From Carboxydothermus islandicus (GTDB lineage Bacteria > Bacillota > Z-2901 > Carboxydothermales > Carboxydothermaceae), in contig NZ_BDJL01000001.1 in assembly GCF_001950325.1 (NCBI RefSeq), positions 1 through 64,000 on the forward strand: DNA of 64,000 nt, written 5' to 3'. The notes below the pieces were generated by a model. It saw only the letters and a list, made by a program, of their open reading frames with translations, was not told the origin of the DNA and searched no databases. Shown here one piece after another: positions 57,339 through 63,869 of this stretch (the first letter of the stretch is position 1; each line of letters opens with the position of its first letter). Position numbers and translations under genes: made by a program.

Positions 57339-58027
57339 GATTGGCCCTGAAAGATGATGTTCAAATCGGTGGATTGACCGAGAAGGGTGGACTTATATGC
57401 TACACGGATGTATCTAAGAAAAGTAGAAGCGGACAAAGCAGTGCTACTTCCAGGAGTAAGGGTTACTTCAGCCGAGTCGTCCAGCCAGTCGGTGTTGTTG
57501 GGGCTTATCTGGAGTTTTACGGTAGCGGAGTTGGTGGTTCCGGTATTTTTAACAAACATGGTGTAGGTGGCCATGGTTGATACATCCTGGGCTGTGGAGC
57601 CGGTGTAGGTATCGGTGGTGGTTCCAGTTTCGCTATATTCGGTAAAGGTACGGATTGTGGTGGACATAAGATTTCCGTTAGCATCGGTTTTAATGGCCCG
57701 GTTCTGGGTGCCGTCGTAACCGTAAATAAGGATGTTGTCTTGAGTGTTGGAAAGATTTCTAATATCCAGGTCAGTCGCGGTAATGTTTAAAGCAGTGGCA
57801 CCGTCGGTGTAAACGGCTATGTGACCGGAACTATTGGTTTTTAAGACCTGGTTGGCGGTACCATCGTTGCCGTAAACCAAGATACTATCGGTGGAATTGG
57901 TTATAGGTCTGATATCCGGCCGTCCCGTATTATCAGTTTTAAGTGGGCGAACAACTGTGCCATCAAAGCCGTATGCCTGGTTTTTTAGTTTTTCCGGCTG
58001 ATCCTGTAAAACTTTAAAGTTGGGCAT
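57335..58027 (-). CDS. DUF6385-type repeat protein
   Basis: 230 aa, rich in Thr, Ser, Asn and Gly. The N-terminal half has repeated units of the form YGFDGT, YGNDGTANQVLKT, YGYDGTQNRAIKT. The C-terminal beta domain (MFVKNTGTTNSATVKLQISP to YIRVAYKST and FQGQS) is shared with the divergent gene. No signal peptide is seen. A sigma-K-like promoter precedes it. I infer a spore-surface structural protein. Confidence 0.78.
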   Translation of the reverse strand: MPNFKVLQDQPEKLKNQAYGFDGTVVRPLKTDNTGRPDIRPITNSTDSILVYGNDGTANQVLKTNSSGHIAVYTDGATALNITATDLDIRNLSNTQDNILIYGYDGTQNRAIKTDANGNLMSTTIRTFTEYSETGTTTDTYTGSTAQDVSTMATYTMFVKNTGTTNSATVKLQISPNNTDWLDDSAEVTLTPGSSTALSASTFLRYIRVAYKSTLLGQSTDLNIIFQGQS

Positions 58028-58068
58028 ATAAATGGACCTCCTTTTACTAAGATTCGGGTATTCTGATT

Positions 58069-58096
58069 TATCTTATGAAAAAAATAACAATTGGTT
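58069..58096 (-). promoter_or_regulatory. candidate sigma-K promoter (minus)
   Basis: On the minus strand AACC (58096-58093), 15 bp and CATAAGATA (58077-58069). The spacer is one base shorter than the best pattern. Confidence 0.6.
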
Positions 58097-58100
58097 ACTA

Positions 58101-58129
58101 AACCAATAAAAGGCAACCTGAATAAATTA
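58101..58129 (+). promoter_or_regulatory. candidate sigma-K promoter (plus)
   Basis: AACC (58101-58104), 16 bp and AATAAATTA (58121-58129), one mismatch (A for the first C) from mACm-N16-CATANNNTA. It is back-to-back with the minus promoter. Confidence 0.6.
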
Positions 58130-58149
58130 AAGTAGAGGGGGAATAAAAA

Positions 58150-58968
58150 ATGGTCAAAACTATTAAACCACCAAGAAGTGATACGTACGTAGTTTATCCG
58201 TATATATATGGCTCTCCCTTTTGGCAAAAAGAGCTACTTGTGGGAAAGGCTTATAATAAAGTCTACCGTTCATATATCCTCTTTGACCTGCCAGATCTTG
58301 AAGGTTATGAGATAAGGTCAGCAACTTTGTCTTTATATCTTTTTTTTAATTCGTCCCCGGTAACTTGCAAATCTTTAAAGCTTTTTCGGGTGATTTCTTC
58401 CTGGGATGAAAAATTTCTTAACTGGAACAACCAACCTTTCGTTGCTCTACCTGAGGAAGGAGAGGTTATTATTACCGGCGAAGTAAACACTTTTATTGAT
58501 TTTAACGTTACAAACCTGGTAAGAAATTGGCTAATTGGGGATAGTGCTAATTTTGGAGTGCTTTTACGGATGGCTAATGAGGCTCAAAATAATTTAATTG
58601 GCTTTAAAAGCCGGGAGGAAGGCTATTCCGATTACTGGCCAAAGCTCACAATACATTATATTCGAAATTTAAATAATAAAATTGACCAAAAATTTATTGT
58701 TGAGTCAGGAATAAATTGGAATTTTCTTTCTGCGATAGATGTTTTAACCTTAAATTATAGCTTTATTATTGAAAATGTCGGAAATACACCCGGAGAGGTT
58801 GTTTTAGAAGTTGGTGCTGATGGTATTTCCTGGGTAAGGGATAGCGAAGTAAAACTGGTATTACCAAGGCAAATCTTAATTTTAATACCCAGCGTGATTA
58901 CCCGCTATGCCCGGGTGGCTTATCGAGGTTCTAAGTTTAAAATTTATTTTCAAGGACGAAGTTTTTAA
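58150..58968 (+). CDS. DNRLRE-domain protein with C-terminal DUF6385-like domain
   Basis: 272 aa. The N-terminal DNRLRE-type beta domain is seen in YRSYILFDLPDLEGYEIRSA, WDEKFLNWNNQP and FNVTNLVRNWL. The C-terminal domain (FIIENVGNTPGEVVLEVG to RYARVAYRGS, YFQGRSF) matches that of the minus-strand neighbour. DNRLRE domains are common in surface adhesion or structural proteins. It lacks a signal peptide, as expected for a coat protein made in the mother cell. Confidence 0.78.
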   Translation: MVKTIKPPRSDTYVVYPYIYGSPFWQKELLVGKAYNKVYRSYILFDLPDLEGYEIRSATLSLYLFFNSSPVTCKSLKLFRVISSWDEKFLNWNNQPFVALPEEGEVIITGEVNTFIDFNVTNLVRNWLIGDSANFGVLLRMANEAQNNLIGFKSREEGYSDYWPKLTIHYIRNLNNKIDQKFIVESGINWNFLSAIDVLTLNYSFIIENVGNTPGEVVLEVGADGISWVRDSEVKLVLPRQILILIPSVITRYARVAYRGSKFKIYFQGRSF

Positions 58969-58982
58969 AATTTCTTTAATTT

Positions 58983-59011
58983 CACCAATGTTTTTAAGAT
59001 TGAATATTTTA
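58983..59011 (+). promoter_or_regulatory. candidate sigma-K promoter of yabG
   Basis: CACC (58983-58986), 16 bp and AATATTTTA (59003-59011), one mismatch from the pattern. In Bacillus yabG is transcribed by sigma-K. Confidence 0.6.
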
Positions 59012-59041
59012 AAATAAAAAAGAGTAAAGGGGGTTAAATTG

Positions 59042-59884
59042 ATGATTTCAGTAGGCGATATAGTTGCAAGGAAGTCATATGGAATGGATATTTACTTTCG
59101 CGTCATAGAAATTTATAAAAAAGATAATGTAAATATAGCCCATTTAAAAGGTATAGATGTCCGTTTATATGCGGATGCTCCTTTATCGGATTTAGTGAAA
59201 ATTAACACCGCCGATTATCAAAGATATCTTAATCGAGTTATAGCGCTGGTGCGGGAAAAAAAAGAGTACATTCATAAAGAAAGAAATCTTAGATATTACA
59301 TGCGGGGAAACCAGGGAGAACAGTACTTTAAAAGGCCAGGTGCTGTCCTCCATTTAGATGGTGACCCGGACTATCTGGAAATGTGTTTAAACACTTATAA
59401 AGAATTAAATATTCCAGCGTATGGTTATGTAGTAGCGGAAAAAGACCAGCCCCGTCTTGTTGAAGAACTCTATTTCAAACACTTACCGGACATTATAGTT
59501 TTAACCGGACATGATGCCCTTATAAAAAATAAGATCGACTTCCATGATTTAAATAGTTATAGGAATTCTCGCTACTTTGTTGAAGCAGTTAAAATTTTAA
59601 GACAAAAAATAGATCGTGATAAAGATAACCTCGTTATTTTTGCCGGTGCCTGTCAATCGTATTTTGAAGCCCTTTTAGAAGCTGGGGCAAATTTTGCAAG
59701 TTCCCCGGAGAGAGTTTTAATTCACGCTTATGACCCGGTATTTGTTGCGGAAAAAATAGCTTATTCATCAATTTATGATCCCTTAACCGTAAGAGAGGTA
59801 GTTACAAATACTATTACCGGTGCCAAAGGCATTGGTGGGGTAGATACTCGTGGAAAATTAAGACTTGGTTTTCCGATGATTTAG
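59042..59884 (+). CDS. yabG: sporulation-specific protease YabG
   Basis: 280 aa. It starts ISVGDIVARKSYG and contains DIIVLTGHDALIK, IFAGACQSYFEALLEAGANFASSPERVLIH and a C-terminal AKGIGGVDTRGKLRLG. YabG is a coat-maturation protease; the histidine in GHDA and the cysteine in GACQS are likely catalytic. ATG 59042 lies eight bases after AAAGGGGG. The location downstream of rsmA matches Bacillus. Confidence 0.94.
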   Translation: MISVGDIVARKSYGMDIYFRVIEIYKKDNVNIAHLKGIDVRLYADAPLSDLVKINTADYQRYLNRVIALVREKKEYIHKERNLRYYMRGNQGEQYFKRPGAVLHLDGDPDYLEMCLNTYKELNIPAYGYVVAEKDQPRLVEELYFKHLPDIIVLTGHDALIKNKIDFHDLNSYRNSRYFVEAVKILRQKIDRDKDNLVIFAGACQSYFEALLEAGANFASSPERVLIHAYDPVFVAEKIAYSSIYDPLTVREVVTNTITGAKGIGGVDTRGKLRLGFPMI

Positions 59885-59897
59885 GAGGTAATTTTGC

Positions 59898-60185
59898 ATG
59901 AATAGCGATAAGTTTGAAAAAGGATTTTTCGAAGGGAAAAAACTTGGGTATAGCGAAGGTTTTGCTGAAGGTTTTGAAGCCGGTTACGAAAGAGGATTGG
60001 CAGAAGGGAAAGCTCTGGGTTTTAACGATGGTTCACTCTCGATTTTAACCATGGAGGAGCATAAGCTCTGGCATGAATTTTTAACCCTGATGAAAAAGTA
60101 TGGAAATGAAATAACCATTAATGGTCCAAAAAGTTTGGAGGTTAAAATGCTTTTAAAAAAATTGGGGATAACTTTAAGAGAGTGA
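59898..60185 (+). CDS. deca-GX3 repeat protein
   Basis: 95 aa. Residues 9-45 carry glycine at every fourth position (9, 13, 17, 21, 25, 29, 33, 37, 41 and 45), ten in all, in units such as EGKKLGYSEGFAEGF. This is the deca-GX3 pattern known from eukaryotic Yae1. The C-terminal half is predicted helical. It is probably in the yabG operon (GGAGGTAATTTTG before the ATG). Function unknown; a packed helical hairpin or protein-protein interaction is likely. Confidence 0.8.
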   Translation: MNSDKFEKGFFEGKKLGYSEGFAEGFEAGYERGLAEGKALGFNDGSLSILTMEEHKLWHEFLTLMKKYGNEITINGPKSLEVKMLLKKLGITLRE

Positions 60186-60200
60186 TGGGAGGGCAAACCA

Positions 60201-61070
60201 TTGGCATTAGCCTCAATAATTATTATTTCCTATAATGAAGGGCAGTGGTTACAAAAAACTGTTGAAAGTTTTCTTTCGGCCAAAACCGGTATACCTTTTG
60301 AAATAATAGTTATAGATGATGGTTCTACCGACCAGAGTACTGTTTTTTTAAACTCCGGAAACTTCAAAAATATTGACTTAATAAAATTACCACGTTCGGG
60401 TGTAACCAGGGCCAAAAATGTAGGGGCAAATAAGGCAAGAGGAGACGTTCTAATTTTTTCCGATGCCCATATTTTAGTCGAAGATTTCTGGTTAGACAGG
60501 ATGTTAGAAGACCTAAAGGAAAAAACAATTTTATCGCCTTTAGTGGTTTCCTTATTAGAACCCCAGCGGGTTGGGGTGGGGCTCACATTTAATAAAGAAC
60601 TTTTACCCTGCTGGCGAGGTTATAAGACAAACTCGGTAGAAAACGTTCCAATATTACCGGGGGGATTTATGTTAATTAAAAAAAGTGATTTTATTACTCT
60701 TGGAGGATATGATGAAGGTCTAAAAATCTGGGGATACGATGATTGTGAGTTTTCGTTGCGGGCCTGGCTTATGGGGTTTAATTTATTGGTTACCCCCAAG
60801 ACCAAAGTTTATCATTTATTCAGAAGCGGTCAAACTTATAAAGGATATAATGAAAATGTCTTATTTAATTTAGGACGACTTGCCTGTTTGCATTTTAAGC
60901 CTCAAAGAATTTTAAAGGTATTAGCTAAAATTAACCGTTTTCCCCGGGCTTTTGCAATAACCGAAAAGCTGGCAAAGGAGCAAAAACTTTGGCAACTTCG
61001 AGAAATATATTTAAAAATAAGGGTTTACGACGATGATTGGTACTTTAGCACTTTTGGAATAGATTTTTAA
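60201..61070 (+). CDS. GT2-family glycosyltransferase, GalNAc-transferase-like
   Basis: 289-aa GT-A glycosyltransferase. The N terminus SIIIISYNEGQWLQKTVESFL and VIDDGSTDQSTVF bind the nucleotide sugar. The metal-site motif is SDAH (DxH rather than DxD). WGYDDCEFSLRAWLMGFNLL and VYHLFRSG resemble polypeptide GalNAc-transferases. It starts with TTG 60201. A likely role is glycosylation of a spore-surface protein; acceptor and donor are unknown. Confidence 0.86.
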   Translation: MALASIIIISYNEGQWLQKTVESFLSAKTGIPFEIIVIDDGSTDQSTVFLNSGNFKNIDLIKLPRSGVTRAKNVGANKARGDVLIFSDAHILVEDFWLDRMLEDLKEKTILSPLVVSLLEPQRVGVGLTFNKELLPCWRGYKTNSVENVPILPGGFMLIKKSDFITLGGYDEGLKIWGYDDCEFSLRAWLMGFNLLVTPKTKVYHLFRSGQTYKGYNENVLFNLGRLACLHFKPQRILKVLAKINRFPRAFAITEKLAKEQKLWQLREIYLKIRVYDDDWYFSTFGIDF

Positions 61071-61129
61071 AATCCAAAAAGGTTCTTTTACCCCCTTAGA
61101 TTCATAAATTAAAAAAAGGGGGTATTTTT

Positions 61130-61996
61130 ATGTTTTCGATCATAATAACCTCGAAAAATGAAGGTATAAATCTTAAAAATACTATTTTTTCATTAACCCA
61201 TAACCGGGTTGGAAAACCCTTTGAAATAATCGTAGTAGACGATGGATCCACCGATCATTCCACCGCTTTTCTTGAAAAAGATTCAAGATTTAGCCAGATA
61301 AAACTCATTAAAACCGAAGGAATAGGCCTTGCCCGGGCGAAAAACCTCGGGGCTAAATATGCTTCGGGCAAATACCTGGTCTTTTCCGATGCCCACATGA
61401 GCTATCAGACTTTCTGGCTGGACCATTTAGAAGCATTTTTAGCGGAAAAAGATGTCGGGGGCGTATGTCCGGCCATAGCCTCCCTATCCGAGCCCGAGCG
61501 GATTGGCTACGGGCAGACAATATCACCGGAGTTTCGCCTGACCTGGCTTCCTAAGCCCACTAAAGCAGCCGAAGTTCCTATCATACCCGGAGGGCTTATG
61601 GTAGTAAAAAGTAAAGTGTTTTATGAAGTTGGCGGCTTTGAAGCTCTCATGGAGAGGTGGGGATGGGAAGATGCCGAGTTATCCCTTCGACTCTGGCTTA
61701 TGGGGTACCGCCTCTTAGTAGTGCCTAAGGTTGTTGTTTATCATTTATTTCGTGAGCGTCAACCTTACCCTACCAGCAGAAAAGCTACCTTAAAAAATCT
61801 TTTTATTTTAGCCCTGAACCATCTAAGCGAAGAACGGGTAAAAAAAATTTTAAAGCTTTATAGCCGCTGGTCGGATTTTCCAGAAGCTCTTGGGGAAATA
61901 CTATTTACTTATCCCTGGACAAGAAGGCAGGAACTTTTTAATACCAGAAAATATGCTGACGACTGGTTTTTTCAGAAATTTAAAATTGTTTTTTAA
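61130..61996 (+). CDS. second GT2-family glycosyltransferase, paralog of the previous
   Basis: 288 aa with the same domain order: SIIITSKNEGINLKNTIFSLT, VVDDGSTDHSTAF, the SDAH motif, and WGWEDAELSLRLWLMGYRLL with VVYHLFRERQP. The pair is tandem, and both lack membrane segments. The ribosome-binding site AAAGGGGG lies in the right arm of a CCCCC/GGGGG inverted repeat (61091-61122), which could modulate translation. Confidence 0.86.
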   Translation: MFSIIITSKNEGINLKNTIFSLTHNRVGKPFEIIVVDDGSTDHSTAFLEKDSRFSQIKLIKTEGIGLARAKNLGAKYASGKYLVFSDAHMSYQTFWLDHLEAFLAEKDVGGVCPAIASLSEPERIGYGQTISPEFRLTWLPKPTKAAEVPIIPGGLMVVKSKVFYEVGGFEALMERWGWEDAELSLRLWLMGYRLLVVPKVVVYHLFRERQPYPTSRKATLKNLFILALNHLSEERVKKILKLYSRWSDFPEALGEILFTYPWTRRQELFNTRKYADDWFFQKFKIVF

Positions 61997-61997
61997 A

Positions 61998-62036
61998 AGA
62001 AAAATCCCCCCAGCGTTGAGGGGGGAATTTTTTATG
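61998..62036. terminator. bidirectional terminator
   Basis: TCCCCCC and GGGGGGA pair around AGCGTTGA, with T-runs on both strands, between convergent genes. Confidence 0.85.
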
Positions 62037-62709
62037 GGTTTCCGGTAACCTGCGGTGGCGGGCAGGAAGTGCATTCATTATACGGAGTATCGGGGTTATC
62101 CTGACACCAGGATGGGCATTCGGTAGGTTCCACATAATCGGGGCATTCTCCTGCCGGAGGCCCTTCGCCGGGGGCGCAGAACTCGGGGGGACAAAGCGGT
62201 AAGCATACCACGGCTTTGCAGTGCTTAAACGCCATAAATTCTTTTTCCACAATTACTCTGATGCGAACAACGGGAGAGCCCGTGCACAGCCCCTGACAGG
62301 AACCGGTGGTATCCATTTCCACGGTGGCAAAAATTACATGGAGTTTAGTAGCGGTTGCACATTCTTCCTCACAGCAGTCACATTTGGCAACGATGCAGTC
62401 GGTTTTAGCTAATGGTATGTTTACATCAAAATCAAATTGCTCGTCGGCAGTACCTACCTGGGTCTGGTTATCAAATTCGTAAAGTACCCTTACCCTGTAG
62501 GTACCTTTAATGTTCATGCAGCCATTAACCTGTTGCACGGAAGTAATGTTTAAATCATAAACAATAGCTTTTAAAATACATGCGTCAATTGGAATGCAAT
62601 TGCCGTTGGTGTCTTTACACAGGATATGGGTGTTGTGAAAGCACTTTATTCCTGACTCGGTAACCGCGTCCATGACCACCGGACAGCAGTTTACTTCAAT
62701 CTGGCGCAT
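62032..62709 (-). CDS. cysteine-rich protein of unknown function
   Basis: 225 aa with 23 cysteines (about 10 percent), clustered in VNCCPV, KCDCCEEEC, LCPPEFC and ECTSCPPP, and a Pro-rich C terminus. The middle holds beta-strand-like repeats. No signal peptide. A near-perfect sigma-K-type promoter and GGGAGG precede it. A cross-linked spore-coat or exosporium protein is a reasonable guess; not recognised. Confidence 0.78.
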   Translation of the reverse strand: MRQIEVNCCPVVMDAVTESGIKCFHNTHILCKDTNGNCIPIDACILKAIVYDLNITSVQQVNGCMNIKGTYRVRVLYEFDNQTQVGTADEQFDFDVNIPLAKTDCIVAKCDCCEEECATATKLHVIFATVEMDTTGSCQGLCTGSPVVRIRVIVEKEFMAFKHCKAVVCLPLCPPEFCAPGEGPPAGECPDYVEPTECPSWCQDNPDTPYNECTSCPPPQVTGNP

Positions 62710-62753
62710 GTGATTTCCTCCCTTCCAGAGCTTTTATTTGTTCGGTGCTATTG

Positions 62754-62782
62754 TATAATATGAAGTTTTCAAGAAAAGGGTG
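62754..62782 (-). promoter_or_regulatory. candidate sigma-K promoter (minus)
   Basis: On the minus strand CACC (62782-62779), 16 bp and CATATTATA (62762-62754) match the pattern without mismatch, 45 bp before the cysteine-rich gene. Confidence 0.7.
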
Positions 62783-62791
62783 CGAAAGTGA

Positions 62792-62820
62792 AACCTTTAA
62801 AAATTTTTTTTCATATTCTA
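62792..62820 (+). promoter_or_regulatory. candidate sigma-K promoter (plus)
   Basis: AACC (62792-62795), 16 bp and CATATTCTA (62812-62820) match without mismatch, back-to-back with the minus promoter. Confidence 0.7.
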
Positions 62821-62848
62821 TAGCAAAGAGGAAAGGGAGGTGCAAAAC

Positions 62849-62935
62849 ATGACTCAATGCCACCACCATCGTTGTGTTGCTGCTTTCCTGTTCCTTTTGC
62901 TTCTCTTAGTATTACTAAATGAAGAATGCTGTTAG
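62849..62935 (+). CDS. 28-aa hydrophobic peptide
   Basis: The peptide starts MTQCHHHRCVAAF, continues with a Leu/Val-rich stretch and ends LLNEECC. It has AAAGGGAGG upstream of the ATG and a sigma-K-like promoter. The His and Cys residues flank a membrane-length helix. It resembles the three small peptides at 63472-63807. Function unknown. Confidence 0.65.
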   Translation: MTQCHHHRCVAAFLFLLLLLVLLNEECC

Positions 62936-62937
62936 AT

Positions 62938-62958
62938 CCGCCAGACCAGCGGTTTTTT
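62938..62958. terminator. weak terminator between convergent genes
   Basis: CCGC and GCGG form a short stem followed by TTTTTT on the plus strand, three bases after the stop of the 28-aa peptide. Confidence 0.45.
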
Positions 62959-62960
62959 AG

Positions 62961-63344
62961 CTACTTTCGGTGGTCTTCCTTTTTCCCCTCCTTTTCCGGG
63001 GGGAGTTCTTTTTTTGGGGGTTCGGAAGTTTGAGATAAAAAATTTGTCAAAAGGCTCATTAGAGCAGGATTTAAGTTCCCGCTGCTCCCACCTTTGCTCT
63101 GCATCATTGAGGTTAAAAGAGGAAGCAGGCTGGATAGCTCGCCGGAGGGTATAGAACCTGGAACTGCTCCTTGAAAGCTTATCGGGGAGATTCGGTGGAG
63201 AACGAGATTTGTTACCGCGGTAATATTCAGCAAGAGCATGGTGAGTAAAACTTTATCAGTATCAATTCCGCGTTTACTTTCAAGCTCAAGAAGGTAGAGC
63301 AAAGTATCGATTAAAGAGCCTCTACTTTCTTTTTCCTCTGCCAT
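62961..63344 (-). CDS. protein of unknown function, 127 aa
   Basis: No family recognised. It has an acidic helical start, a leucine-rich segment (DTLLYLLELESKRG, KVLLTMLLLNITAVTNLVL), then a Ser/Gly/Pro-rich part and a charged Lys/Glu tail (PPEKEGKKEDHRK). A GAGGTGG site precedes the ATG. It lies among candidate sporulation genes, but no clear sigma-K promoter was found for it. Confidence 0.65.
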   Translation of the reverse strand: MAEEKESRGSLIDTLLYLLELESKRGIDTDKVLLTMLLLNITAVTNLVLHRISPISFQGAVPGSIPSGELSSLLPLLTSMMQSKGGSSGNLNPALMSLLTNFLSQTSEPPKKELPPEKEGKKEDHRK

Positions 63345-63413
63345 TTTACCACCTCAACTTATCGGTGTCTTTTAAAAGCTTATGTTTTTAAAGATTATTT
63401 TAGAACTCATAGT

Positions 63414-63442
63414 AACCTAATTGCCCTCAAATTCATAAGTTA
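63414..63442 (+). promoter_or_regulatory. candidate sigma-K promoter of small-peptide operon
   Basis: AACC (63414-63417), 16 bp and CATAAGTTA (63434-63442) match without mismatch, 30 bp before the first small peptide gene. Confidence 0.72.
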
Positions 63443-63471
63443 AATTAGACAGAGTAAAAGGAGGGACGCGG

Positions 63472-63594
63472 ATGTCGGTAATTGGGGGCAGCAAATGGTT
63501 CTTGTTTTTAATTCTCATCCTTTTAATTTTTGGTCTTAATGACCGTTATAGCGAGCAGGAAACTTATTCTACTGTGGAAAAGGAGGTAGTGTAA
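63472..63594 (+). CDS. 40-aa small membrane peptide
   Basis: It starts MSVIGGSKW, has the hydrophobic stretch FLFLILILLIFGLND and a charged tail ending STVEKEVV. GGAGGG precedes the ATG. The stop TAA overlaps the ATG of the next gene (TAATG). It shares the core L-I-L-L-x-F-G-[LM]-[NE]-[DE] with the next two peptides. Confidence 0.72.
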   Translation: MSVIGGSKWFLFLILILLIFGLNDRYSEQETYSTVEKEVV

Positions 63595-63671
63595 TGGGCA
63601 ATATGAAAAAGGGAATGGATTTCTTCTTTTTCCTGATTCTCATCCTCTTGCTTTTTGGCATGGAAGAGTAG
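63594..63671 (+). CDS. 25-aa small membrane peptide
   Basis: It starts MGNMKKGMD and ends FFFFLILILLLFGMEE. It is translationally coupled to the preceding peptide (TAATG) with GGAGG upstream. One helix ends in a conserved FGMEE motif at the C terminus. Confidence 0.72.
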   Translation: MGNMKKGMDFFFFLILILLLFGMEE

Positions 63672-63711
63672 TTAGTGAATTATTTTAAGGAGAGTGAAAG
63701 GAGGTCATTTT

Positions 63712-63807
63712 ATGGGATATAATTGTAATCATGACCATCATAAAAAACCAATGAACTTCTTATTATTCTTTCTTTTAATCCTCTTACTATTTGGAATGGA
63801 AGATTAA
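63712..63807 (+). CDS. 31-aa small membrane peptide
   Basis: It starts MGYNCNHDHHKKPMN, rich in His, and ends LLFFLLILLLFGMED. AAAGGAGG lies upstream. The hydrophobic core is nearly the same as that of the 25-aa peptide. The histidine- and cysteine-containing N terminus recalls the 28-aa peptide at 62849 and could bind metal. Confidence 0.72.
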   Translation: MGYNCNHDHHKKPMNFLLFFLLILLLFGMED

Positions 63808-63816
63808 TCCTATTCT

Positions 63817-63838
63817 AAAGCCCTCCCTGGAGGGCTTT
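63817..63838 (+). terminator. terminator after small-peptide operon
   Basis: AAAGCCCTC, CCTG loop and GAGGGCTTT, with an AT-rich tail. Confidence 0.8.
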
Positions 63839-63869
63839 ATTTATAAAAAAGAGGGAAGAAGGGGTAGAT

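Noticed and set aside
61103-61111. CATAAATTA as a sigma-K -10 before the second glycosyltransferase
   Set aside because: The -35 region (TTCT at 16 bp) does not match.
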